64,000 bases of DNA, from assembly GCA_029961685.1 (NCBI GenBank), contig JARWKL010000008.1, positions 33,791,619-33,855,618 on the forward strand, in the 5' to 3' direction. The stretch's first letter is position 1, and each line of letters begins with the position of its first letter. The stretch is from Aristolochia californica (taxonomy: Eukaryota > Streptophyta > Magnoliopsida > Piperales > Aristolochiaceae). Below the pieces are notes generated by a model that worked only from the letters and a program-made list of their open reading frames with translations, made no database searches and was not told the origin of the DNA. This document shows positions 23,901 to 34,300 of this stretch, one piece after another. Made by a program: the position numbers and the translations under genes.

Positions 23901-24900
23901 TACTGAGGCAGAACAGGGGCATCCTCGGTCGGCTGGGAAGGCTGGTACACTGGCACAAGTTGACTCAGGCGAGTCGAATTGGTAGAACAGGAGCTCAATT
24001 AACCTTTCCTAACTTAGGCGCTGAATAAATTTCTTAACTTAGGAGAAGTTTTAATCGGGAAACAGTGCATCTTCCCCGCGTGCGCTGGTTTCCTGATTTA
24101 TCGTCCAGAAACAGAAACCAGCAGGTTTGAGCAATCAGCCATGGCAAGATGCAATCATCTTCGGCATCCAAAAATGGAAAGTCTCTTCCCGGCTCCTTCG
24201 GCAATCGGCTTCTTCGACAATGACAACTTCGGCAACAGCAACTTTCTAGACAGAGATTCCTTAAACCGAAACGGAATCATCGTCGAGAAAATGTAACTCT
24301 CCTTCTTCCCCACGGTGACGATCCCTGCTTCCAAATAGAGCGGAACAGCAATGGGAAAGTTTCCAACAACGGCAGTGACTCCTTTTCGGCACTGAAGGAC
24401 TCTCAGCGGAAAAAGTTCAGAGACGGCAACTTTGTACTCCCGCGGAAACCATGCAGCAGAATTTTTCTCTCTCGGGTACAAAGTCGTCTTCTCTGGTGAC
24501 GGTGGGTTGTCTTCCCCATCAGCCGAACAAAGTGGAACAGAAACACACAAACAGCTCTTCTGCAGTCGTCTTCTTCTTCTTCGGCAGCGGCAAACATAAG
24601 CTTTATTTCTTCCCCACGGTGCCGAACAGAGTGGTTGTCTTCCCCGTGCTGCTTTGAACAGAGGGGCCGTCGTCTGCTGAGTGCTTGCTGAACTGATGAG
24701 TAGCAGAACTATAACACTTTGTCTACTGTAATGCACAAGAACTCGAACCGAGTCCCACCGGGCGTGCCAATGCGACTTCCTTGGCTGTGAGGAGTCGTCG
24801 TCTCGAGAAACAGTAACATGTGCTCTGATCAACTGCAGCAAGAATCAGCAACTTTCACGTAGAATCAATAACTTTCACGTAGAATCACTCTTGGATTCTA
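23900..24900 (-). other. GC-rich leader-side block of family B
   Basis: This block has visibly higher GC than anything around it. A 228-codon frame runs on the - strand (24841 to 24155). Its translation is rich in Arg, Ser and Leu and I recognise no domain. Motifs such as 'ttccccacggtg', 'ccgaaca.agtgg' and 'cttcggcaac' recur in degenerate form near 24310, 24495 and 24610, so it contains decayed internal repeats. It lies between the primer binding site and the minisatellite, where gag would sit in an autonomous element. It could be captured host DNA or an untranslated leader. I do not call a protein. Confidence 0.45.
24846..24890. repeat. Short direct repeat (about 21 bp, two full units plus a partial)
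   Basis: 'agaatca..aactttcacgt' occurs in succession (agaatcagcaactttcacgt, agaatcaataactttcacgt, agaatcac). It lies within the GC-rich block of family B. Function unknown. Confidence 0.75.
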
Positions 24901-25180
24901 CACAGCGGGGATTATGATCACGTCTCTGATATCCGGCAGCAGCAAAGTAGAAGCAATTTTATTCACCGAGGGATTAGACTTCTAATTTGATACCCACAAC
25001 AATTTCCAAGGAGAGAAAACAAAGAAACAGAGAATGATGGCAGAGACAATGACGAGCAATGCATGGGAAGCAAAATTAAAAAAATAACGCACAAGACTAA
25101 GACAAAAAAAGAAAAAAAAAATTCTTATAACGTTCAAGAATGAAACTTAAAAAACCATAATTGGAGTCCTGAAAATCAAA

Positions 25181-25192
25181 GCTCTGATACCG
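25181..25192 (-). other. Family B primer binding site
   Basis: On the - strand, CGGTATCAGAGC follows the LTR end directly. It matches the usual TGGTATCAGAGC complement of the initiator-Met tRNA 3' end except for the first base. It fixes the element's orientation and its 5' LTR. Confidence 0.85.
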
Positions 25193-25612
25193 TGTTGATT
25201 TTCAGGACTTCATGAAATTTAGTTCATGGAGAAAAAGGGAATGAAACCCATTGGGAGAAAACAAGAGGAAGAAGGGTTATGAAATTGATTCTCCTTACCC
25301 TCCCCCTGAAGTTCTATTTATAGATTTATGAAACTAAAATATTCCTATAATACCCCTGAACTTAGGGTTTAGGGTTTAGGGTTTTAACCCCTGAACTTTA
25401 ACTTAATTACATCAATACCATCTCTATGAGATGACCCTTTATTTATCATCCTGCCATCAATGTATGTGAGCCTATGAGCCTTCTCCTTGATCTTGGGGCC
25501 TTGAGCCCGTCTTCAATCTCTCTTGGATTCATGGGTCTTACTTGGTCTTATGGGCCTAGGCCGATCTTCTAATACACTTTAATATGTGAGTCTTCTTTGG
25601 TCATGTGGGCTT
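25193..25612 (-). repeat. Family B 5' LTR, main part (split by insertion)
   Basis: It starts TGTTGATTTT and runs 420 bp until family A begins at 25613. It resumes at 28309-28326. TATAAATA (- strand) is at 25315-25322. The 5-bp GGCTT at 25608-25612 is repeated at 28304-28308 as the target duplication of the nested element. Confidence 0.88.
25362..25384. repeat. Telomere-like motif in the family B 5' LTR
   Basis: Three successive TTTAGGG-type heptamers lie in the LTR; the 3' LTR has two. Three units inside an LTR are not a telomere. On the element's sense strand they read as AAACCCTA telo-box motifs, which in plants can act as promoter elements. Confidence 0.7.
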
Positions 25613-26072
25613 TGTTGAATTTATGGAAAAGTGAAATACTTCATTGATATCAATAATTTGTTGTAATTAGAGTACATGAACCTCTATTTATAATAGGGGA
25701 AAGTAGTAGAGTCCAATTATAATAAAACTACCCTTGTCCCAATTACACCCAAACTCTAACAATTAAAGATAAGTCATAACATAATTAAATAACTCAATAT
25801 AGATAAAAGACAAACATAACTCAAACTAAAACTCTTCTTGGTCATGACCCTAAGATAAGGATACTTTGTGAGTCCTTCTTGATCTTCCAACTGATGTGAT
25901 AAGGATGCCAGCTCATGGTAATCATTGTGGGTCCTACTTCTTATGGGCTTGGGCCCATCTTATAATAATCTTAGATATGTGGGCCTTCCTTAGTCGTGTG
26001 TGGCCTATCTTATAATAATCTTAGATATGTGGGTCTTCCTTGGTCATGTGGGCTTGAGCTTATCTTCCAACA
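25613..26072 (-). repeat. Family A 3' LTR
   Basis: 460 bp, from TGTTGAATTT to CTTCCAACA on the + strand. It is about 20 bp longer than its partner. A segment containing 'cttataataatcttagatat' is duplicated in tandem (about 25960-26030), replacing the 'cccatcttgtgggcc' seen in other copies. Confidence 0.9.
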
Positions 26073-26082
26073 CTCCCCCTCA
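26073..26082 (-). other. Family A polypurine tract
   Basis: TGAGGGGGAG on the - strand, immediately before the 3' LTR. The TGA overlaps the stop of the residual RNase H frame, as in families B and C. Confidence 0.82.
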
Positions 26083-26139
26083 AACTGGGGTTGAGAGAAC
26101 AACATGAACTCCCAGCTTGCTGCAAATGATGTATAGAAT
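26080..26139 (-). pseudogene. Remnant of copia RNase H C-terminus in family A
   Basis: The - strand reads ...SKLGVHVVLSTPV then TGA. This aligns with SKLGVFDVFSPPT at the end of the C element. No coding continues upstream. It is shared ancestry with a copia element rather than a gene. Confidence 0.72.
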
Positions 26140-26426
26140 AATTATTTTTTTTATAAAATGGCACATCTTCCAATATGCCATCATCTTCAAATACTCCCCC
26201 TCACGTTGTTGCGTCCTTCATTGAGGCCGTACGGCATTATATAAGTGAGAGGAAAAATCACTCCTAGCCGGTAAGCCATTGCTTCATACTCCAATCCTAA
26301 TGCTGGATGTAGGGCACACTCCACTGCTATCAGTAGTGTGTCTATTGGCATTGCTCTGAAGTGTCCACCACCGTATCCCTCCATAAGACAATGACTCTCA
26401 AGTGGTAGGAGACATAAAAGCCATTA

Positions 26427-26427
<1 letters not shown>

Positions 26428-26457
<30 letters not shown>
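26428..26457. repeat. Homopolymer G run (30 nt) in family A interior
   Basis: Thirty consecutive G (C on the element's sense strand) follow 'gccattac'. The position corresponds to 'atattaatgggaggtg' in family B, so it is a local expansion. G-quadruplex formation is possible. The exact length is uncertain in any assembly. Confidence 0.88.
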
Positions 26458-26458
<1 letters not shown>

Positions 26459-26479
26459 ATAACATAGATGTAATCCTAA

Positions 26480-26650
26480 GTTCTTCTATCATGGACTTCC
26501 AACCACAAATAATTTTTATCTTTTTGACGGGGATGAAGTTCCTCCCTCATAGACTTCCAACCACAAATAATTTTCGTCTTTTTGACGGGGATGAAGTTCC
26601 TCCGTCATGGACTCCCAACCACAAATAATGTTTATCTTTTTGACGGGGTA
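26480..26650 (-). repeat. Minisatellite in family A interior (about 3 units of 65 bp)
   Basis: Three units contain 'tttttgacggggatgaagtt' and 'ccaaccacaaataat' and are more homogeneous than the related units in family B. They are followed by 'gaggccacctcttcttcaat', as in B. Confidence 0.85.
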
Positions 26651-27820
26651 AAATAAATGATGACATGAGGCCACCTCTTCTTCAATAATAATGTCCCCAA
26701 AGAGACATAATAGCTGCAGCTGAATATAACATGACCATCTTCCAACACATATAACATGAACCAAATAATAAACTTTGTAAAAGAACCCATGAAATAATCT
26801 GATATAAAATTTTCTTCATTGATGCACAAGCTTCATCTTTTGTGGTCCACCTTTATTGAATATTTTGGTCACATAAACTTATCCACAACATAAGGAATAA
26901 AATATCTCTTTATTTCTTCTACTTCTCCCCCTCAAGGTAATGGCAGTGATCCCTATTTGAACCAAATATCATAGATGTAGCTATAGGCCCAAATAATAGA
27001 GATGTATAAATAAGGCCTCAAACCATGGAGAAGTGAGAAATTTTCCTGATATATAAACTCAAAAAGTGACACAAAACAATTGGCATAAATTCGGATTTTT
27101 CAATATAGTGAATACCAGCATGACCTTTGATTCTTCCATTCCGAATATATCTTTAAATATAGATCAGATTAACATGAAATTTTCTCCTTCTGAAAAGAGA
27201 CTTAAATAAATTTCATCCAAGTATAACTTCACTTCATAAAATTTAATTTTCAGAAGATAATAAATCTGATATATTTTGATCTCTGTCATCTGGTTGAACA
27301 AAATATTGTTTCTCCGGTTTTTCCAGAACGACTAGTGACTCTTCAAAGATCAATATCTCCTTATAAAAAAATCATACCGAGGATTGGTTGAATAGGTAAG
27401 AAAATAGACTTACACATATTTATTTTGATATATAATTCTCCATATAATTCTCCATATAAAGTCTCTTTCATGTTAGCATAAAATACCTCAAAAGTTGATG
27501 CTTTCTGCAGCCACTCGAACCTCTTTTTCAATATGACCTTTGCTCGGAATCTGAAGCTTTCTGCTGCTACTCGAACCTTTTTGCAATCTAACATTCACTT
27601 TTTCAAATATTTATATCTCTCTGTAGATAACTCTGATAAAAAAAAATCTTTCTTCTTTGGAAAGTAGACTCAAATATCTTTCCGTCAATATATAATTTGC
27701 AATATGAAAAGCTACGTATAGAGGAAAAAAATGCAAAAAATCTATGGGTGCAGGACTGAAAAAAATGACTACGAACCTAGACCTAGGGTTTAGGGTTTAG
27801 AGAAAAGGATCACAATACCT
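26651..27820 (-). other. Family A interior, non-coding
   Basis: AT-rich and without a credible gene. The longest frame, at 27361-27594 on the - strand (77 codons), has a short internal repeat ('ccatataattct' twice) and no recognisable domain. 'ctagggtttagggttt' near 27783 is another telo-box-like motif. 'gaagctttctgctgctactcg' and 'gatgctttctgcagccactcg' (27497-27575) are a diverged direct repeat. Confidence 0.6.
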
Positions 27821-27824
27821 CCAT

Positions 27825-27843
27825 GAGTTGACTAAGTCAACTC
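27825..27843. other. Perfect 19-nt palindrome next to the primer binding site
   Basis: GAGTTGACTAAGTCAACTC has 9-bp perfect arms around one A. In the element's RNA it would lie about 10 nt downstream of the primer binding site and could form a hairpin or an intermolecular duplex. It also holds two TTGAC cores resembling W-boxes. Either role is inference. Confidence 0.7.
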
Positions 27844-27852
27844 ACAGAACTT

Positions 27853-27864
27853 GCTATGATAGCA
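27853..27864 (-). other. Family A primer binding site (decayed)
   Basis: On the - strand, TGCTATCATAGC directly follows the 5' LTR. It differs at two positions from TGGTATCAGAGC. The location is exactly right; the match is imperfect. Confidence 0.65.
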
Positions 27865-28303
27865 TGTTGAATTTATGGAAAACTGAAATACTGCATTGAC
27901 ATCAATAACTTGTTCTAATCAGAGTACATGAACCTCTATTTATAATAAAGGAAGGTAGTAGAGTCCAATTACAATAAAACTACCCTTGTCCCAATGACAC
28001 CCAAACTCTAACACTTAAAGATAAGTCCTAACATAATTAAATAACTCAATATAGATAATAAACAAACATAACTAAAACTAAAACTCTTCTTGGTCGTGAC
28101 CCTAAGATAAAGATACTTTTGTGAGTCCTTGATCTTCCAATTGATGTGATAAGGATGTCAGCTCATGGTAATCATTGTGGGTCCTACTTCTTATGGGCTT
28201 GGGCCCATTTTGTGGGCCTTCCTTGGTCGTGTAGCCCATATTATAATAATCTTAGATATGTGGGCCTTCCTTGGTCGTGTGGGCTTAAGCTTATCTTCCA
28301 ATA
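27865..28303 (-). repeat. Family A 5' LTR
   Basis: 439 bp, TGTTGAATTT to CTTCCAATA on the + strand (the last CA has become TA). TATAAATA on the - strand is at 27937-27944, within a decayed version of the family palindrome. Confidence 0.9.
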
Positions 28304-28326
28304 GGCTTGGGCCCTGTCTTCCAAGA
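28304..28326 (-). repeat. Outer end of the family B 5' LTR
   Basis: GGCTT (duplicated target) is followed by 'gggccctgtcttccaaga', matching the end of the B 3' LTR ('gggccttgtcttccaaca'). It shows that the A element landed 18 bp from the end of the B LTR. Confidence 0.85.
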
Positions 28327-28331
28327 AATAC

Positions 28332-31300
28332 ATAAGTTATTTCTTACAAAAATATACCTTGTTGCGCATGATTGACCAATAAATCACTTTAAAATCAACA
28401 ATGATTGTTAGGTCAGCTTTTTGTAAATGGGCAAAAATAATGGCTTGTTTGACTCGGGTAAATATCCCACCACATGTTCACTTGAGATTTTAATGTGGTT
28501 TGGATCCATAGGTCACTTGCATCTTTAACATGTTTCAAGCATGCATATCCATATTTAAAACATGTATAGGATCATTTACAAATCTCTTTCTTATAAAATT
28601 CTAAGCTATAAGGGTTGAACTAGTGGAATTTTCCAAACTTGGATATCAAAACTTTTGTGTTCATTTGCGGTGTGTGAATAAATTTTATTTACAAATATTT
28701 TTTTTTGTTTTAAGTTTTTTGCATACATCAACTATAAAATTTTCATTTTGTTGTGATCTATTTACCTTCTTATCATTTTGTTTACAAGATAAAGGGAAAA
28801 GTGAACCTCAAGTTTTGATTTTAGAAAAAAAGTATACATCTAAAATTTAAATGCACAAATGTAGTGAGAGATAATTCCAAAAAGTATCTGTAATTTTTAG
28901 GGATTTTAAACTCTTTCTAGTTTTTATATATTAGGTTTTGCATTCGTCGGGAAGGGGAGGCGAGGGATTTTTAACTAAGTGTAGTATTGACTACCAATCC
29001 ATAAGTCATTTCTTACAAAAATATAACCTGTTACGCATGATAGATAGATAAATCACTTTACAATCATCAATGATTGTTTGGTCAGCTTTTTGTAAATGGG
29101 AAAAATAATGGCTTGTTTGACTCGGGTAAATATCCCCCCGCACGTTCACTTGAGAATTTAATGAGGTTTGGATCCATAAGTCATTTGCATTTTTAACTTA
29201 TTTCAAGCATGCATATCCATATTTAAAACATGTGTAGGATCAAATAGAAATCTTAAAATTTCAAGCTATTAGGGTTGAACTAGTGGAATTTCCCAAACTT
29301 GGTTATCAAAACTTTTGGGTTCATTTGTGGTGTGTGAATAAATTTTCTATACTTACATTTGTTGTTATTTTAAACTTTTTGCATACATGAACTCTAAAAT
29401 TTTCGTTTTGTTATGATCTATTTGCCTTCTTATCTTTTTGTTTACGAGATTAAGGGAAAAGGGAAAACTCGAGTTTTGATTTATGAAAAAAGTATACATC
29501 TAAAATGGAAATGCACAAATGTAGAGAGAGATAATTCCAAAAAATATTTGTAATATTTAGGGATTGTAGACTCTTTCTAGTTTTTATATATTATGTTTTG
29601 CAATCGTTGGGAAAAGGGGGAGGCAGGGGATTTTGAACTGAGAGTTGACTCCCTATCCATAAGTCATTTCTTAAAAAATTATTACCCATTATGCAAGATT
29701 GACCGATAACTCACTTTACTAACATCAATGATTGTTAGGTTAGCTTTTTGTAAATGAGCAAAATAATGGCTTGTTTGACCCGGGTAAATACCCATCACAC
29801 ATTTACTTGAGAATTTAATGAGGTTTGGATCCATACGTCATTTGCATCTTTAACATGTTTCAAGAATGCATATCCTTATTTAAAACATGTGTAGGGTCAA
29901 TTAGAAATCTCTTTCTTTTAAAATTCCAAGCTATTAGGGTTGAACTAAAGGAATTTCCCAAACTTGGATATCAAAACTTTTGTAATCATTTGTGGTGTGT
30001 GAATAAATTTTTTTACTTACATTTGTGGTTGTTTTAATTTTTTTTGCATAAATGAACTCTGAAATTTTCATTTTGTTGCGATCTATTTGCCTTCTTATCT
30101 TTTTGTTTACGAGATAAGGAGTAAAGTAAAAACTCAAGTTTTGCTTTAAGAAAAAGTTTACATCTAAAATGGATATGCACAAATGTAGAGGGAGGTAATA
30201 CCAAAAAGTGACTGTAATTTTCAGGGATTGTAAACTCTTTCTAGTTTTTATATATTAGGTTTTCCTATCGTCGGTAAAGGGGGGAGGCATGAGATTTTTA
30301 ACTGAGTGTAGAGTTCACTCCCTATCCATACGTCATTTTTTACAAAAATATAGCCCGTTACGTATGATTGATCGATAAATCACTTTACAATCATCAATGA
30401 TGGTTAGGTCATCTTTTTGTAAATGGGAAAAATAATGGCTTGTTTGTCTCGGCTAAATATCCCACCAGACGTTCACTTGAGAATTTAATGAGATTTGGAT
30501 CCATAGGTCATTTGCATCTTTAACATGTTCCAAGTATGCATAACCATATTTAAAACATCTGTAGCATCAATTAGAAATCTCTTTCTCACAAAATTCCAAC
30601 TTATTAGGGTAGAACAAGAGGAATTTCCAAAACTTGGATATCAAAACTTTTTTTTTCATTTGTGGTGTGTGCATAATTTTTCTTTACTTATATTTGTTGT
30701 TGATTTAAATTTTTTGCATACATGAACTCTAAAATTTTTATTTTGTTGTCATCTTTTTGCCTTCTTATCTTTTTGTTTACAAGATAAAGTGAAAAGTGAA
30801 AACCCAAGTTTTGATTTCAGAAAAAAGTATACATCTAAAATGGAAATGTAAAAATGTTGCGAGAAATAATTTCAAAAAGTGTCTGTAATTTTTAGGGAAT
30901 GTAGACTCTTTCTAATTTTTATATATTAGGTTTTGCAATTGTCGGGAAAAAGGAAGGTGGGGGAATTTAAGTGAGTGTAGTGTTGACTTGCAATACATAA
31001 GTCATTTTTTACAAAAATATAGCCCGTTGCGCATAATTGATCGATAAATCACATCACAATCATCAATGATTGTTAGGTCAGATTTTTGTAAATGGGCAAA
31101 ATAATGGCTTGTTTGACTCGGGTAAATATCCCACCGCACGTTCAATTGAGAATTTAATGTGGTTTGGATCCATAGGTCATTTGCATCTTTAAAATGTTTG
31201 AAGCATGCATAACCATATTTAAAACATGTGTAGGATCAATTACAAATCTCTTTCTTATGAAATTCCAAGCTATTAGGGTTGAACTGGTGGAATTTCCCAA

Positions 31301-34300
31301 ACTTGGATATAAAAATTTTTATGTTTAGGGTTTATGGGGAGGGATTTTTAACTGAGTGTAGAATAGAATCCCATTCCCTAAGTCCTTTCTTACAAAAATA
31401 TAGCCTGTTACGCATGATTCACCGAAAAATCACTTTAAAATCATCAATGATTGTTAGGTCAGCATTTTGTAAATGGGCAAAATAATGGCTTTTTTTCCTC
31501 GGGTAAATATCCCACCACTCTTTCACTTTAGAATTTAATGTGGTTTGGATCCATAGGTCATTTGCATCTTTAACTTGCTTCAAGCATGCATATCCATATT
31601 TAATACATGTGTAGGATCAATTAGAAATCTCTTTCTTATAAAATTCCAAGCGATTAGGGTTGAACTAGTGGAATTTCCCAAAGTTGGATATCAAAAGTTT
31701 TGTGTTCATTTGTGGTGTGTGAATAAATTTTCTTTACTTAAATTTGTTGTTGTTTTAAATTATTTGCATAAATGAACTCTAAAATTTTTGTTTACTGTGT
31801 TCTTTTTGTCTTCTTACCTTGTTTTTTCGAGAAAAGGGAAAAGTGATAACTCAAGTTTTGATTTTAAGAAAAAAGTATACATCTAAAATTGAAATGCAAA
31901 AATGTAGAGAGAGATAATTCCAAGTGTTTGGAATTTTTAGGGATTGTAGACTATTTCTAATCTTTATTTATTATGTTTTCCAATCGTCAGGAAATGGGGG
32001 AGGTGGGGAATTTTTATCTGAGTCTAGTGTTTACTCCCTATACATAATTCATTTCTAACAAAAATATAGCACAATATGCATGATTGATCGATAAATCACC
32101 TAACAATAATCAATGATTGATAGGTCATCTTTTTTTAAATGGGTAAAATAATGGCTTCTTTGACTCGGGTAAATATCCCACTGCATGTTCACTTGAGAAT
32201 TAAATGAGGTTTGGATCCATAGGTCATTTTCATCTTTAACATGTTTCAAGCATGCATATCCATATTTAAAACATGTGTAGGACCAATTAGAAATCTCTTT
32301 CATATAAAATTCCAAGCTATAAGGGTTGAACTAGAGGAATTTCCAAACTTGGATATCAAAACTTTTGTTTTCATTTGTGGTGTGTGTATAAATTTTCTTT
32401 ACTTACATTTGTTGTTATTATAAATTTTTTGCATACATGAACTCTAAAATTTTCATTTTGTTATGATCTTTTTGGCTTCTAATCTTGTTGTTTACGAGAT
32501 AAAAGGAAAAGTGAAAACTCAAGTTTCAATTTAAGAAAAATGTATATATGTAAAATGGAAATGCACAAATGTTGTGAGAGATAATTCCAAAAAGTTTCTA
32601 TAATTTTTAGGGATTGTAAACCCTTTCTATTACTTATATATTAGGTTTTACAATCGTCAGGAAAAGGGGGAGGCGGGGGAATTTTAATTGAGTGTAGTGT
32701 TGACTCGCATTCCATAAGTCATTTCTTACAAAAAATATAGCCCACTACGCATGATTGGCGATAAATCACTTTACATTCATCAATGATTGTTAGGTAAACT
32801 TTTTTTAAATGGGAAAAATAATAGTTTGCTTGACTCGGGTAAATATCCCACTGCACGTTCACTTGATAATTTAATGTGGATTGGATCCATAGGTCATTTG
32901 CATCTTTAACATGCTTCAAGCATGCATATCCATATCTAAAACATGTGTAGGATCAATTACAAATCTCTTTCTTATAAAATTCCATGCTATTAAGGTTTAA
33001 CTAGAGGAATTTCAAAAATTGGATATCAAAACTTTTGTGTTCATTTGTGATGTGTGAATAAATTTTATTAAGTAACATTTTTTGTTGTTTTAAATTTTTT
33101 CCATAGATAAACTCTAAAATTTTCTTTTTGTTGTGATCTATTTTACTTCTTATCTTTTTGTTTACGAGATAAAGGAAAAAGTGAAACCTCAAGTTTTGAT
33201 TTAAGAAAAAAGTATACATCTAAAATTGAAATGCACAAATGTAGAGAGAGATAATTCCAAAAAGTGTATATAATTTTTAAGGATTGTAAACTCTTTCTAG
33301 TTTATATATATTAGGTTTTGCAATTGTCAGGAAAAGGGGGAGGCGAGGGATTTTTAACTGAGTGTAGTATTGAATCCCAAACCATAAGTCGTTTCTTACA
33401 AAAATATCGCCCGTTATGCATGATTGACCTATAAATGACTTTACAATCATCAATGATTGTTAGGTCAGCTTTTTTTAAATCGGCAAAATATTGGCTTATT
33501 TGACTCGGGTAATTATCCCACCGCACGTTCTCTTGAGAATTTAATGTGGTTTGGATCCATATATCATTTGCATCTTGAACATGTTTCAAGCATGCATATC
33601 CATATTTAAAACACGTGTAGGATCAATTACAAATCTCTTTCTTATAAAATTCCAAGCTACTAGGGTTGAACAAGTCGAATTTCCAAAAGGTTGATATCAA
33701 AACTTTTGCGTTCATTTGTTCTGTGTGAATAAATTTTATTTACTAATATTTTTTGTTTTTTATAATTTTTTGCATACATAAACTCTAAATTTTTTTTTTC
33801 TGTGATCTATTTGCCTTCCAATCTTTTTGTTTTACTAGATAAAGGGAAAAGTGAAAACTAAAGTTTAGATTTAGGAAAAAAATATAAATCTTAAATTAAA
33901 ATGCACAACTGTAGAGAGAGATAATTCCAAAAAGTGTTTGTAATTTTTAGGGATTGTAAATTCTTTCTCGATTTTATATATTTGATTTTGCAATCATTAG
34001 GAAAAGGGGGTTAAGAGGGATTTCTAACTGAGTATAGTGTTGACTCCCAATCCATAAGTCATTTCTTAAAAAAATATAGCCCGTTACGCATGATTGACCT
34101 ATAAATCAATTTACAATCAACAATGATTGTTAGGTCAGGTTTTTGTAAATGGGCAAAATAATGGTTTGTTTGACTCAGGTAAATATCCCACCGCACGCTC
34201 AATTGAGAATTTGATGTGGTTTGGATCCATATGTCATTTCCATCTTTAACATGTTTCATGCAAGCATATCCATATTTAAAACATATTTAGGATCAATTAA

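Larger units (their letters stand above)
25613..28303 (-). mobile_element. Non-autonomous LTR retrotransposon, family A (nested in B)
   Basis: A 2.69-kb element on the - strand: 3' LTR 25613-26072, interior 26073-27864, 5' LTR 27865-28303. It is flanked by GGCTT target duplications (25608-25612 and 28304-28308) inside the 5' LTR of family B. The interior of about 1.8 kb has a polypurine tract, a stub of the RNase H tail, a G run, a short minisatellite and a primer-binding region, but no gag or pol frames. The solo LTRs at 7747, 16140 and 17252 and the 3' end at 11506 belong to this family. It is larger than typical TRIM elements and is best called an internally deleted copia-related element. 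Confidence 0.9.
22428..28326 (-). mobile_element. Non-autonomous LTR retrotransposon, family B, with a nested family A element
   Basis: The element lies on the - strand. Its 3' LTR is at 22428-22854, the interior at 22855-25192, and the 5' LTR at 25193-25612, resuming at 28309-28326 after an inserted family A element. The target duplication is AATCC (22423-22427) against AATAC (28327-28331), one mismatch. Primer binding site and polypurine tract are both present. The interior (about 2.3 kb without the nest) holds no gag, integrase or reverse transcriptase frames, only the final codons of a copia RNase H tail. It must have moved with proteins from a relative. Subtracting the element restores about one monomer of satellite (22003 to 28531). 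Confidence 0.88.

Noticed and set aside
24155..24841. 228-codon frame on the - strand as a protein gene
   Set aside because: It lies inside a non-autonomous retroelement, overlaps a GC-rich block with degenerate internal repeats, has low-complexity Arg/Ser-rich translation, and shows no recognisable domain.
25362..25384. Interstitial telomere or chromosome-fusion scar
   Set aside because: Only three units, located inside an LTR and also present in reduced form in the partner LTR.
26187..26384. 65-codon - strand frame in the family A interior
   Set aside because: No recognisable domain, and the homologous block in family B is not open in the same frame.
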